64,000 bases of DNA from JAAYUJ01 sp963698165 (GCA_963698165.1 CAVOPT010000016.1:372001-436000), one strand, 5' to 3'; positions 8,958-18,150 are shown, counted from the first letter of the stretch. Notes: generated by a model not told the origin, from the letters alone. Numbers and translations are program-made.

Positions 8958-9904
8958 TATCGTGGCTGGGGTTTGATCACCAGCCAGCGCTGCTTTTTCA
9001 GGGACTGCCTGGGCCAGAGCTGGTAAGGCCGGGTTTTCCACCGCTTGTGCACCCAGAGCCACTGCTCGGGGTGAAGCCGCACGACTCCCTCAATGATCCG
9101 GTTGAGGCGGGCGGTGTTTTCCTCGATGTCCCTCGTCGTGTCCCCAGTGCGGATGATGGGGACCTCCGGCTCGAAGATCATGGCGTACCGGCCGTCCTCC
9201 ATGCGCACATTGTGCACCGGGACGACGGGTGCATGGGTGCGCAGGGCCAGGACGGCCAATGCCTTGTTGGTGCAGGCAATTTCATTGAAGAAAGGCACGA
9301 ACACACCATCATACCAATCCACGTTCTGGTCGACGAGCAAAGTAATTATCTGCCCATTCCGCAGGAGTCGCAGGATCTGCCTCACGGACCCTTTCTTGGG
9401 GATCAGGACGTTTCCGCCCCGGGAGCGGAGGCGGTTGACGAGGGTGTTCAGAAAAGGGATGTCAAGAGGGCGAACGACCGCATTCACCGGGAAATACTTG
9501 AGAGAGAAGGCGAGGGACATGAGCTCCCAGTTTCCAAAGTGGGAGGTCATGATGAGAACGCCTTTTCCCTTTGCCCCGGCGGCTTCGAGATTCTCCACGC
9601 CCGAGAATTCGATGAATCTCTCCAGGTTTTCCTTGGTCAACCTGGGCATGTATGACAATTCCAATGCGACCCGCGTGAGGTGCTCGAAGACCCTTTTGCA
9701 GATTCTTTCCCGGTCCGCGGCGTTCAGCTCATCCCCGTAGGCCAGCTCCAGGTTGCGCAGGGCAACCGAACGATGATCGGAATCCATCCTGTGCCACAAG
9801 GCGCCAAGGACTCCCGCCAGGGAATAAAGGGTCCTCTGGGGTAACTTTCCAGCGGTGGCCAGAAGACCTTCCAGCATCCTGAGCGCCTTGCCCTCCAATC
9901 CCAT
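8957..9904 (-). CDS. lpxL: Lipid A biosynthesis acyltransferase (LpxL/HtrB family)
   Basis: A 315-residue inner-membrane-associated acyltransferase that would transfer a secondary acyl chain to Kdo-lipid A. The catalytic H-x4-[DE] motif is present as HFGNWE at about residue 121, preceded by GKGVLIMTS. A positively charged RLRSRGGNVLIPK region and the late LHPEQWLWVHKRWKTRP block (conserved in Lip_A_acyltrans) follow. Length is standard. It lies between msbA and the heptosyltransferase I-like gene on the same strand. Confidence 0.92.
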   Translation of the reverse strand: MGLEGKALRMLEGLLATAGKLPQRTLYSLAGVLGALWHRMDSDHRSVALRNLELAYGDELNAADRERICKRVFEHLTRVALELSYMPRLTKENLERFIEFSGVENLEAAGAKGKGVLIMTSHFGNWELMSLAFSLKYFPVNAVVRPLDIPFLNTLVNRLRSRGGNVLIPKKGSVRQILRLLRNGQIITLLVDQNVDWYDGVFVPFFNEIACTNKALAVLALRTHAPVVPVHNVRMEDGRYAMIFEPEVPIIRTGDTTRDIEENTARLNRIIEGVVRLHPEQWLWVHKRWKTRPYQLWPRQSLKKQRWLVIKPQPR

Positions 9905-9934
9905 ATTTCTTGCCTTCCTCCGGAAATGTGTCTG

Positions 9935-11713
9935 TCACTCGCGAGGGTTGTCGGTGCCCACCGAAATGGCTCCCGAGTCAAACTGGGACAGTTGCAGCTC
10001 GTAGAGTCTGCGGTATTCGCTCGTGGTGTGCATGAGCTGCTCATGGCTCCCCTCTTCGACGATGTGCCCGTCCGCCAGGGCCACGATGCGGTGAGCGTTC
10101 TGAATCGTCGAGAGGCGGTGGGCAATGACCAGGGTGGTTCTCCCCACCATGAGGTTCTCCAGTGCCTTTTGGACCTGCAGTTCCGATTCGCTGTCCAGGG
10201 ACGAGGTGGCTTCATCCAGGATGAGTATGGGCGCGTTCTTGAGCAGCGCCCGGGCGATGCACAGCCGCTGGCGCTCACCGCCAGAGAGTCTGACGCCCTG
10301 TTCCCCCACGATCGTTTCAAAGCCCTGGGGCATCTTCATGATGAAGTCATGAGCGTGGGCGGCCCTGGCAGCCGCGAAGATTTCCTCGTCCGACTTGCCG
10401 GCGCTTCCATAGGCGATGTTGTTTCGGACCGTATCGTTGAAAAGAATGGGCTGTTGCGTGACCAGACCGATCTGACCTCTCAGGGAAGCAAGGGTGGCGT
10501 CTCGGATGTCGGTGCCGTCTATGAGAATGGCCCCTTCATCGATGTCATAGAACCTGGGAATGAGGTTCACGAGGGTGGACTTGCCCGCTCCGCTCACCCC
10601 GACTATCGCCACGATCTCTCCTGCCTTGACCTTAAGATTGATGCCGGAAAGAACCCGTTTGTCTCCGTAACGAAACGTCGCGTCTTTGAACTCGATGCTC
10701 TCCTTCATAGGGGCTAGAGTGACGGCGTTGGGTTTTTCCTGGATTTCCGACGGGGTGTCCAGGATCTCGAAAACCCGCAGCCCAGCGGCCAGGCCCTGTT
10801 GTATGGCGTTGTAAACGTTGGTGAGCCTCTTCACCGGTTCGTAGAGCATGATGACCGCGGCGAGAAAAGAGAAGAAGTTGCCTGGGGTGGACTTGCCTTC
10901 GATGACGCTGTAACCGCCGTAGACAATGATGCAGACAATACCGATTCCTCCGAGGAGCTCCATCAGGGGTGACGACAGAGCCCGGATGGAGACGGACCGC
11001 ATGCTGTGCCCGAAGAATGTCTGATTTTCCTCCGCAAATCGACTCTTCTCGTAATCCTCCATGCAAAAGGCCTTGACGATGCGATGGCCCGTGATGGTCT
11101 CATGGAGGATCACGGAGAGGTTGCCGTAGGTCTGGAGGGTGCTCGAAATGGTGCGCCGCAGCATGCGGCCGAACTTGACCAGGGGGAGAAAAGCGACGGG
11201 CAGCACCACGATGGCGATCAAAGCCAGCTGCCAGTCCCGGTGGAAGACCACCACAAGGAGCCCGACAATGCTGAAGAAGTCCTTCAGGAGTCCGGTGATG
11301 GAGTCCGACACGGCGGACTGCATCTGGTTCACGTCGTTGACGATGCGGGCCATGATGGAACCGGTTTGAGTCCTGTCGTAGTAGGAAACGGAGAGATCCT
11401 GAAGGTGGTCGTAGAGCTGCTGGCGAAGCCGTGCCACGATGCTCTGGCCCACGTAGCTCATGAGGTACGTGTTGCCCCAGGTGCTCAACCCCTTCACGAC
11501 GAAGAGCACCATCACCGCCATGGACAGCAACTCGAGCATGTCCATCTTCTTGTTCACGAAGATGTCGTCCAGTACCGGCTTGACCAGGTAAGCGGAAGCT
11601 CCGCTGGTGCCCGCGACCCCCAGCATGCAGACCATGGCCAGAACAAGCCTGCGCCAGTGTGGAGCTGCAAGCCTCAGCAGCCGGGTGTAGACTCCCATCA
11701 GTTCCTTGTTCAT
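9935..11713 (-). CDS. msbA: Lipid A export ABC transporter MsbA
   Basis: 592 residues from ATG 11713, which overlaps the previous stop as ATGA. It is a fused half-transporter with six predicted membrane helices in the first ~320 residues, then an ATPase domain. The Walker A motif GVSGAGKST is at about 371-380, the signature LSGGERQR at about 475, and Walker B ILILDEATSS at about 493, with an AHRLSTIQ switch histidine. As a homodimer it flips lipid A-core across the inner membrane. Neighbouring lpxL and heptosyltransferase genes support this over a drug-export role. Confidence 0.93.
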   Translation of the reverse strand: MNKELMGVYTRLLRLAAPHWRRLVLAMVCMLGVAGTSGASAYLVKPVLDDIFVNKKMDMLELLSMAVMVLFVVKGLSTWGNTYLMSYVGQSIVARLRQQLYDHLQDLSVSYYDRTQTGSIMARIVNDVNQMQSAVSDSITGLLKDFFSIVGLLVVVFHRDWQLALIAIVVLPVAFLPLVKFGRMLRRTISSTLQTYGNLSVILHETITGHRIVKAFCMEDYEKSRFAEENQTFFGHSMRSVSIRALSSPLMELLGGIGIVCIIVYGGYSVIEGKSTPGNFFSFLAAVIMLYEPVKRLTNVYNAIQQGLAAGLRVFEILDTPSEIQEKPNAVTLAPMKESIEFKDATFRYGDKRVLSGINLKVKAGEIVAIVGVSGAGKSTLVNLIPRFYDIDEGAILIDGTDIRDATLASLRGQIGLVTQQPILFNDTVRNNIAYGSAGKSDEEIFAAARAAHAHDFIMKMPQGFETIVGEQGVRLSGGERQRLCIARALLKNAPILILDEATSSLDSESELQVQKALENLMVGRTTLVIAHRLSTIQNAHRIVALADGHIVEEGSHEQLMHTTSEYRRLYELQLSQFDSGAISVGTDNPRE

Positions 11714-12747
11714 TGGCGTGTTTCTTCCATGAGGGTTCGCACGGCGGAAAGAGCATCTTGCGCCGTGATGGATTCCATGCAGCGGTGATCCGTGGGACAT
11801 ACCCTCTTGAGGCAGGGAGAGCAATCCACGGGTTTGCGTACCATGCGCCAGCTGTCCGTGAGGGGGGAGGTCGTGGTGTGGTCGGTGGGGCCGAAGAGCG
11901 CGACGACGGGCACTCCGAGGGCCGCCGCCACATGCATGGGGCCCGAGTCATTGGTGATGAGCAGGCGGCATCGGGAGAGAAGGGCCATGAGCTGACGCAC
12001 CGTGGTCTTGCCGATCATGTTCAACACCCGGGCCTGGACGGCCGCTTCGATTTCATGGCCGATGGGAGCCTCCTGCGGGCCGCCCACCAGGAGTATCCGG
12101 GCTCCGGGGTCCTGCATGAGGGCACGGGCTACCTCGGCAAATCTCCCGGGAAACCATCGCTTGGCGGAGCCGTAAGTGGCGCCGGGGTTGACCGCAACCC
12201 AGAATCCATTTCCCAGCACATCTATCGCCCACGACTCCTCCTCGGGGGTGCAAAAGAGACGGAGCCTGCCGTCTCCGCCGTGCACCCCGAGAGCTTCCAA
12301 CATCTTCGTGTAGTAGGCCGTGTGATGCAATGCCCTTGAGTCGGGTCCCACCGGGACCCCGTGGGTGAGAAAGACACCCCTGCAGTCCGTACGGTATCCT
12401 GCACGGACGGGGATTCCCGCCAAATAAGCCAGGAGTGCCGCCTCCACGGCGTTTTGGAAAAGGATCGCGAGGTCGAAGCCTTCACCGCGAAGCTCCCCCG
12501 CGAAACGAAAGAGTCCAATCAATCCCCGGTGGGCCCTCCTTTTGTCCAACACCTTCACCCTGTCGCACAATGGGTGGGGAGAGAACAACTCCGCCACCAG
12601 GGGATTCGCCGCCACCACGATTTCACTTTCCGGGAAGGCGGCCTTCACGGCGGCCATGGCCGGCGTCGTCATGACCGCGTCACCGATCCAGTTGGTGGAG
12701 CGGATGAGGATCTTTCGAACGGCACGGCCCGAATGCAGGGTTTTCAT
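11710..12747 (-). CDS. waaF: Lipopolysaccharide heptosyltransferase II
   Basis: 345 residues from ATG 12747. The N-terminal ILIRSTNWIGDAVMTTPAM is diagnostic of heptosyltransferase II, which adds the second heptose of the inner core. The C-terminal site is LLITNDSGPMHVAAALGVPV then ALFGPTDHTTTSP, with the tail cysteines CSPCLKRVC. In-frame sequence upstream of 12747 is a translation of the palindromic repeat (NHEGHEE) and was excluded. It is the first gene of the msbA-lpxL-waaC block. Confidence 0.92.
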   Translation of the reverse strand: MKTLHSGRAVRKILIRSTNWIGDAVMTTPAMAAVKAAFPESEIVVAANPLVAELFSPHPLCDRVKVLDKRRAHRGLIGLFRFAGELRGEGFDLAILFQNAVEAALLAYLAGIPVRAGYRTDCRGVFLTHGVPVGPDSRALHHTAYYTKMLEALGVHGGDGRLRLFCTPEEESWAIDVLGNGFWVAVNPGATYGSAKRWFPGRFAEVARALMQDPGARILLVGGPQEAPIGHEIEAAVQARVLNMIGKTTVRQLMALLSRCRLLITNDSGPMHVAAALGVPVVALFGPTDHTTTSPLTDSWRMVRKPVDCSPCLKRVCPTDHRCMESITAQDALSAVRTLMEETRQ

Positions 12748-13179
12748 GGCAAGTTCGTCAAGCTGTCCACGTGAGGTTCTTAACAGCCAACCACGAAGAG
12801 CACGAAGAATCATGAAGGAATGCGACAGACCAGGAAAGTGCGTCTCACATTCTTCGTGCCCTTCGTGGTTCAAATGATATTCATAGGTTACCAAAAAGTG
12901 CAAACTTTAAGGCCAAATAAAGAAGACTGCGAAACGCAGTCTTGGGTCAATCGTGGTTCCACGCCGCTGGTTCGTCAATGCCGCGGCGGTCACGTCGGTT
13001 CGAGTCGCGCCCCGTCCGGGGGGACGCCAAATCCTGTCCGTTGCAGTACCTGATAAGGATCCACCCCTTGGGTCGCGTTGACGGGGGATCGTGAAAGGGC
13101 TCTGCAAGGCGCATGAATGCGAGGTGCACGGAGCAGGGCGGTGCTTCCGCCCCGGAACACCCCGCCCCTGGATTCGTCG
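12748..13179. other. Gap holding the palindromic repeat and a short hairpin; no gene seen
   Basis: Besides the repeat at 12789-12870, a perfect 9-bp stem AAGACTGCG/CGCAGTCTT with a 3-base loop lies at 12923-12943. A T-loop-like GGTTCGAGTC occurs near 12997 but no tRNA fold can be built around it. No plausible coding frame was found. The hairpin may act as a terminator for the binding-protein gene at 13180-14370, though it lacks a clear T tract. Confidence 0.5.
12789..12870. repeat. Palindromic dispersed repeat, copy 2
   Basis: Inverted arms AACCACGAAGAGCACGAAGAA (from 12789) and TTCTTCGTGCCCTTCGTGGTT (to 12870) differ at one position and enclose about 40 bases. They match the arms of the copy at 7808-7883. 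It sits just upstream of waaF. Confidence 0.75.
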
Positions 13180-14370
13180 CTACTGTTTGAGGAGAACCCA
13201 TTTGCCCTTTTCGACCTTCACCATCACCATGGAGTCCGTTCCGAGGCCGTTGTGATCTTCCGGGGTCAAATTGTAGATCCCGCTGATCCCCACATAGCCC
13301 TTGGTCTTCTCGATGGTACTCCGCAGAGCTTCAGGGTCCGTTCCCACCTGGCGCATGGCATTGGAAAGAATGTAGAGCGCATCCCAGGCATACCCGGAAT
13401 GGGTGTTGATGGCGTATTGCTTATCATATTTGTACTCTTCGCGATACAAACGGATGAAATCGAGGATCACCGACTTTTGAGGATCGTCATCGGGGAGTTG
13501 GTCGGCGACCATCAGCTTGGTGGAGGGCATGATGCTCCCGTCGGCAGCTTCTCCCGCCAGTTCGATGTACTTGGGATCGGGTTGGCCATGGCACTGAACG
13601 AGAGGGATGGCCAGGCCCAGCTGTTTGACATTCTTGGCAACACGAGCGCCAGCGGGGCCGATGGTCCAGCAGATGAGGGCCTGAGCTCCGCTTTCCCGGA
13701 TCTTCACCAGCTGGGGGGTCATGTCCGTATCCGTCACGGCGAAGGACTCCCTGGCAACGATTTCCATCCCGGACCCGGCGGCCAGCTGATCCAGCGCGGC
13801 CGCGCCATCCTTTCCAAAGCCGTCCGTCGCTGCGAGCAGCGCGATCTTGGTTTGCTTCTGGGTGGCCAGGAACTCGTAGATTTTCTTCACTGCGATGGAG
13901 GTGCGCTGGGGAGTTTTGAAGGTCCAGTTGAACGGCCCAAACTTGCCTCCCGCGATGACAGGGTCGCCGCCGATGGTCATCACAATGGGAATATGGGCTG
14001 TTTCCTCGATGTAGGGTTTCACGGCCATGCCCTCGTCGGTGCGGGTGGGACCGATGAGCGCCACGACCTTTTCTTTTTCCACGAGTCGTTTCGCTTCAAT
14101 GAGGGCCTTCGTGGGGTCGCTTTCCGTGTCTCCCCCTATAAGTTCCAGAGGCCTCTTGTTGATTCCTCCCTCCTTGTTGATGCGGTCCACCACCATCTGC
14201 GCCACCAGCTTGGTCGGAGTCCCGATGGTCGCAGCGGGGCCGGAAAGGGCAAAGAAGGCCCCGATCCTGATGGGCTCCTCGGCCACTGAAGGTTGAACAG
14301 CGAAGAAAAGTCCCGCCGCCAGGGCAGCAAGACCGAGAAGGATCCTGTGGGGCTTTCTTGAGTTGTGCAT
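13180..14370 (-). CDS. Branched-chain amino acid type ABC substrate-binding protein
   Basis: 396 residues from ATG 14370, preceded by GGGAGAGGAGCAGTC, a good ribosome-binding site. There is a clear signal peptide (MHNSRKPHRILLGLAALAAG, cleavage after SVA), then IRIGAFFALSGPAATIGTP, the start of Peripla_BP_6/LivK proteins. The VVALIGPTRTDEG and HSGYAWDALYIL blocks also fit. It is periplasmic and would bind an amino acid, amide or aromatic acid. No permease or ATPase genes lie beside it. The phenylacetate-CoA ligase type gene upstream hints at an aromatic acid ligand, which is inference only. Confidence 0.85.
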   Translation of the reverse strand: MHNSRKPHRILLGLAALAAGLFFAVQPSVAEEPIRIGAFFALSGPAATIGTPTKLVAQMVVDRINKEGGINKRPLELIGGDTESDPTKALIEAKRLVEKEKVVALIGPTRTDEGMAVKPYIEETAHIPIVMTIGGDPVIAGGKFGPFNWTFKTPQRTSIAVKKIYEFLATQKQTKIALLAATDGFGKDGAAALDQLAAGSGMEIVARESFAVTDTDMTPQLVKIRESGAQALICWTIGPAGARVAKNVKQLGLAIPLVQCHGQPDPKYIELAGEAADGSIMPSTKLMVADQLPDDDPQKSVILDFIRLYREEYKYDKQYAINTHSGYAWDALYILSNAMRQVGTDPEALRSTIEKTKGYVGISGIYNLTPEDHNGLGTDSMVMVKVEKGKWVLLKQ

Positions 14371-14686
14371 GACTGCTCCTCTCCCTGAAGATCTCCTGTT
14401 GGTTGAAGCCGTTGAAAGGGTCACGAGCACAAAAAGAGACTCGAGGCACGTTTCCAAAAGGGTTTCCGCTCGTGGTTCGATACTTCGCCAAGAACGGGCA
14501 ACCAGCATTTTGCAGAGTCTTCGAGGACTTGCGTGACAGATTCCTATCGTAGCATAGCCCCTCGCGGGCGTTATGGACGGGCACAAGGCCCTATACTACA
14601 GGATGAAGGATACTGAAACATGGTGACTCGGGCTATTTGTCAGGGCAATCCGCAGTGAGCTAAAGACCCCATCGTCTCGATGCTCC
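14371..14686. other. Gap with one copy of the 84-bp dispersed repeat
   Basis: Apart from the repeat at 14517-14600, nothing recognisable was seen. The promoter of the binding-protein gene at 13180-14370 should lie here on the minus strand, but no convincing -35/-10 pair stood out. Confidence 0.4.
14517..14600 (-). repeat. 84-bp dispersed repeat, copy 1
   Basis: Read on the minus strand, this stretch aligns without gaps over 84 bases with 27549-27632, with roughly one mismatch in five. The core GGGCCTTGTGCCCGT and GGGGCTATGCTACG are identical or nearly so. The element is itself partly palindromic (TAGTATAGGGCCTTG against the GGGGCTATGCTA side). It looks like an intergenic REP/MITE family. Confidence 0.7.
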
Positions 14687-15985
14687 TCAAACCCCGTTGA
14701 CTCGGTGGTCGAAGACCCTTTTGCTCTTGCGGTCGGTGCGGGGCAAAGTTCCGTAGTCCACCACCTCCACCTGAGCTCTCACCATAATCTGCTTCCTTAT
14801 TTCAGTGGAAATGAGCTCAACGAGTTGCCTGTCGCCGTCGGGGCAGTCGTCTCCCAAGCGCTCCACTCGCACCACCATGACGTCGCGGCCGTCGTCGCGT
14901 CTGTAGAGGTGAACCTGGTACTCGCTTCCCACGCAGGGTACGTGGGAGAGAACGTGGTCGATCTGGCCGGGATAAATATTCACGGCGCGGTAGATGAACA
15001 TGTCGTCGGAGCGGCCAAGCAGGTGATCGTGCCTCGGGAGAATGCCGCCGCACGGGCAGGGTTCGGGAAGGAGCCTGGTCAGATCGCGGGTGCGGTACCG
15101 GATGAGCGGAGAAGCCTCTTTCCTGAGGCTGGTCACCACCATTTCCCCGATTTCCCCGGGAGTCATGGGCTCGAGGGTTTCCGGGTCCACGATTTCCAGA
15201 ATGTAGTAGTCGGCCCAGTAGTGGACCCCCTGGTGGAATCGGCACTCGAGGCCCGTCCCCGGTCCGTAGAGCTCAGTCAGGCCGGGGATGTCATAGAGCT
15301 CCTCGACGCCCGTGATTTCCTTGATGCGATGGCGCATGCGCCGGCTGTGACGTTCGGCGCCGAATATGAATCGCTTGAGAGCAATCTGGTCCCGAAGACC
15401 GCGCTCCTCGATTTCTTCGGCCATGAGGAGAGCCATGGAGGCCGTTGCGCAAAAGACCGTGCTCTGCATGTCCACAAGCATCTGACAGTGGATTTCGGTG
15501 TTTGCCGGACCCACGGGAATGGCCATAGCACCCAGCCTCTCGCAACCCAGCTGAAAGCCCACGCCCGCCGTCCAAAGCCCGTAGCCGACCGCTATTTGGA
15601 CCCTGTCGTTCCGGGTCACGCCTGCCATCTCGTAACACCGGGCAAACATGTTCGCCCAGTCGTCGATGTCCTTCTGTGTGTAACTGAGAACCTTCCTCTT
15701 GCCGGTGGTCCCCGACGATGCATGGATGCGGACGATCTGTTCGAACGGGACGGACCGGAGCGGGAACGGATACTCTCCCTGCAGGTCCTGGGCGGTGGTG
15801 AAAGGGAGGCGCCGCAAATCATCCAGGGACCGTATCTGATCAGGGGACACCCCGGCATCGTCCAGCTTCCTCCTGTAAAAGGCGGAATTCCCGTAAGCAT
15901 GAGAAACGGTCCACTGCAGGCCCTGGAGCTGAACCGCCGCAAGTTCTTCAGGAGAAGACAGGGCCGGCATGAACGAAACACCCAT
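14687..15985 (-). CDS. paaK: Phenylacetate-CoA ligase (PaaK) family AMP-forming ligase
   Basis: A 432-residue adenylate-forming enzyme expected to convert an aryl or related acid plus ATP and CoA into its CoA thioester. The P-loop is HASSGTTGKRKVLSYT near residue 90. Later blocks include FGAERHSRRMRHRI, GLTELYGPGTGLEC, LIRYRTRDLTRL and GRSDDMFIYRAVNIYPGQ, all typical of PaaK. A CPCG pair precedes the last motif. Length is normal for the family. It lies between a LivK-like binding protein and the sodium-pump decarboxylase operon; the substrate need not be phenylacetate. Confidence 0.88.
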   Translation of the reverse strand: MGVSFMPALSSPEELAAVQLQGLQWTVSHAYGNSAFYRRKLDDAGVSPDQIRSLDDLRRLPFTTAQDLQGEYPFPLRSVPFEQIVRIHASSGTTGKRKVLSYTQKDIDDWANMFARCYEMAGVTRNDRVQIAVGYGLWTAGVGFQLGCERLGAMAIPVGPANTEIHCQMLVDMQSTVFCATASMALLMAEEIEERGLRDQIALKRFIFGAERHSRRMRHRIKEITGVEELYDIPGLTELYGPGTGLECRFHQGVHYWADYYILEIVDPETLEPMTPGEIGEMVVTSLRKEASPLIRYRTRDLTRLLPEPCPCGGILPRHDHLLGRSDDMFIYRAVNIYPGQIDHVLSHVPCVGSEYQVHLYRRDDGRDVMVVRVERLGDDCPDGDRQLVELISTEIRKQIMVRAQVEVVDYGTLPRTDRKSKRVFDHRVNGV

Positions 15986-16132
15986 TTCGCGCCTCCTTGC
16001 GCTCTTGTTGAAAGTGGGGGCATCTGCCTCGCCACCCGCACCCCAGTGGGAACAATCGTTTGGCCTTCGAGTCGCGTCCGCTCCTCAATATCAAAAAGAT
16101 GCGGAATTATCAAAAGACTATTCGCCCGGATA

Positions 16133-17251
16133 TCACCTTGCACCCAGCAGGGCCAGCAGCACACCCCCGGCCACGACGCTCGCGATTTGCCCCGCCGTGT
16201 TGGCGCCCATGGCGTGCATGAGGAGGAAGTTCTCGAAGTCCTCCTCCTGCCCCACCTTCTGCACGACCCGGGCAGCCATGGGAAAAGCGCTGATGCCTGC
16301 CGCGCCGATGAGGGGATTGAAGCGCCCCTTGCTCAGCAGGTTGAGAAACTTGGCAAAGAGGAGTCCGGCCGCCGTGTCCAGGCCGAAGGCGAGAATGCCG
16401 AGAGCGAGAATGGCCAGGGTCTGCAGTTGCAGGAAGGTGTCCGCCCGCATGGTGGACCCTACGGCCAGGCCCAGAAAAAGGGTGACGATGTTTGCGATTT
16501 CATTGGACGATGCCCCGGTCAAGCGTTCCACGACCCCCGATTCCTTCAGAAGATTGCCCAGCATGAGGGTCCCGATGAGGGGGGTTGCCATGGGCACCAG
16601 GGTCCCGACGACGATGACGACGGCCAGCGGAAATATGATGCGGGTGCGACGGCTGATGATCCGCGAAGTGTAAGGCATCCGGATGGCCCGCTCGCTCCTC
16701 GATGTGAGGGCCCGCATGATGGGGGGCTGTATGATGGGAACGAGGGACATGTAACTGTAGGCGGTCACGGCGATGGGCCCCAGCAAGTGTGGCGCGAGGA
16801 GATTGCTCACGTAAATGGATGTGGGGCCGTCAATGGCCCCGATGATCCCGATGGACGCCGCTTCGTTGATGTCGAACCCCAGCATGAGGGCCAGCATCAA
16901 CGTCCCGAAAATGCCGAACTGCCCCGCGGCCCCGAGGAGCATCATGCGAGGATTTTCGAGAAGGGGCCCGAAGTCCGTCATGGCTCCTATGCCGATGAAA
17001 ATCAGGAGAGGGAATAGCTCATTGTCCACCCCCGCCTTTTTCAGGACATCGAGCATGCCGTCCTGTGCGATCATGGGGGAGAGGGGAAGGTTGGCAAGGA
17101 TGGCTCCGGCTCCGATGGGCAGGAGCAGCATGGGCTCGTATTCCTTGACGACGGCCAGGTAAATGAGGACGCAGCCCACGGCGATCATGAGGAGAGACCC
17201 CGGCGAAATATTCAAGATGCCTTGCAGCAGCTGGTCAAAGGAAACGCTCAC
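16133..17251 (-). CDS. Sodium-translocating decarboxylase beta subunit (OadB/MmdB/GcdB)
   Basis: A 372-residue polytopic membrane protein that decarboxylates carboxybiotin and couples this to sodium export. It has the expected multiple hydrophobic helices and the family signatures GAMTDFGPLLENPR, GIIGAIDGPTSIYVSN (with the essential Asp of the DGPT loop) and LMLGNLLKESGVVERLT. GLAVGSTMRADTFL lies in the C-terminal half. It is the last gene of the operon with BCCP, gamma-like and carboxyltransferase subunits, two bases after the BCCP stop. Confidence 0.93.
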   Translation of the reverse strand: MSVSFDQLLQGILNISPGSLLMIAVGCVLIYLAVVKEYEPMLLLPIGAGAILANLPLSPMIAQDGMLDVLKKAGVDNELFPLLIFIGIGAMTDFGPLLENPRMMLLGAAGQFGIFGTLMLALMLGFDINEAASIGIIGAIDGPTSIYVSNLLAPHLLGPIAVTAYSYMSLVPIIQPPIMRALTSRSERAIRMPYTSRIISRRTRIIFPLAVVIVVGTLVPMATPLIGTLMLGNLLKESGVVERLTGASSNEIANIVTLFLGLAVGSTMRADTFLQLQTLAILALGILAFGLDTAAGLLFAKFLNLLSKGRFNPLIGAAGISAFPMAARVVQKVGQEEDFENFLLMHAMGANTAGQIASVVAGGVLLALLGAR

Positions 17252-17253
17252 GG

Positions 17254-17775
17254 TTAACCCTCCTCGAATTTGACGAGCACGTCACCATAGCCGACCGACT
17301 GCCCGGCCTGCACGCACACCTCCGCGACCACTCCGTCCCAAGGGGACCGGATGGCGTTCTTCATCTTCATGGCCTCGAGTATGACAACCGTTTGGCCGTG
17401 CTTCACCTGGTCTCCCACCTTGACTTTTACCGATTGGATCACGCCGGGCATGGGAGCGGTCAGGTCGGAGCCCAAGCCGTCGCTCGGCAGGTGAGGCCTG
17501 GTGGGCAGCGCGGGTGTCGGCGCCTTTCGGGGCGGTCCCAGGATGGCGGGATCGGGGGGTCGGTACGTCGAGTCGGGCCGATCCACGACGGTTTCGTCTC
17601 CTTCACGCACGGGGATCAATGCCGGGGTGATCCGCGACGGGGCGAGGTCCTCATCGGAGGAGACCCGCACCTCGAGGGCCTGGTCATTCAGAATTACACG
17701 AAACCGATCCGCCGACAGTTCCTGCACGTCGACCACGTATCCCTTGCCTTTGATTTCCATTGTATAGCGTCTCAT
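17254..17775 (-). CDS. Biotin carboxyl carrier subunit of the sodium-pump decarboxylase
   Basis: 173 residues from ATG 17775, preceded by GGAGGACTTC; this start overlaps the gamma-like subunit stop as ATGA. An N-terminal region is followed by a proline-rich linker (about residues 65-100), then a biotinyl domain. Its EAMKMKN motif puts the biotin lysine at about residue 137. It carries the carboxyl group from the carboxyltransferase (18151-19695) to the membrane beta subunit (16133-17251). Confidence 0.93.
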   Translation of the reverse strand: MRRYTMEIKGKGYVVDVQELSADRFRVILNDQALEVRVSSDEDLAPSRITPALIPVREGDETVVDRPDSTYRPPDPAILGPPRKAPTPALPTRPHLPSDGLGSDLTAPMPGVIQSVKVKVGDQVKHGQTVVILEAMKMKNAIRSPWDGVVAEVCVQAGQSVGYGDVLVKFEEG

Positions 17776-18110
17776 GAAGTCCTCCGACCACGATTCCAGG
17801 TGTTGTTCTGCAGTGTGCGCCCAACGCTCACCCAGCGGCTGGGCAACGTCCCAGGCTGATGCTGGCGCATGGCGGGGGCGGCCTCCTTGCGAAGCACATC
17901 ACGATGCATGGCCACCGCGATGGTTATGGCCGCCAGTCCATCGGCATCAAGCCAGGGCGGGGAAGCGGGCGAGGGCTCCTCCGCCGATGCCGGTTCAGCG
18001 CGGTCGAATCGAAGGAGTAACTTAATGAAAAAGGCCATCACCGCGAGGAGCAGGAACACCAGGCCCATTCCGTAGACGGTGAGCTGTATTCCGATGTTGA
18101 GTGATTCCAA
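17772..18110 (-). CDS. Sodium-pump decarboxylase gamma/delta subunit (OadG-like)
   Basis: A small 112-residue protein with one N-terminal membrane helix (GIQLTVYGMGLVFLLLAVMA), a charged alanine/proline-rich linker and a short AAITIAVAMHRDVLR segment typical of OadG/MmdD proteins. It anchors and assembles the cytoplasmic carboxyltransferase on the membrane subunits. It is positioned between carboxyltransferase and BCCP genes, as in other such operons. The tail after about residue 85 is arginine-rich and poorly conserved. Confidence 0.85.
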   Translation of the reverse strand: MESLNIGIQLTVYGMGLVFLLLAVMAFFIKLLLRFDRAEPASAEEPSPASPPWLDADGLAAITIAVAMHRDVLRKEAAPAMRQHQPGTLPSRWVSVGRTLQNNTWNRGRRTS

Positions 18111-18150
18111 GGGTTTCCTCCGCTGTTTTCCGTGATCTCCAGGCTGCAGC

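Noticed and set aside
12748..12903. N-terminal extension of waaF (HEGHEE-rich)
   Set aside because: It is simply the translated palindromic repeat; the standard waaF start is at 12747.
12960..13036. tRNA-like T-arm (GGTTCGAGTC) and GC-rich flank
   Set aside because: The T-stem does not pair (two mismatches in five), and no matching acceptor, D or anticodon arms exist at the right distance.
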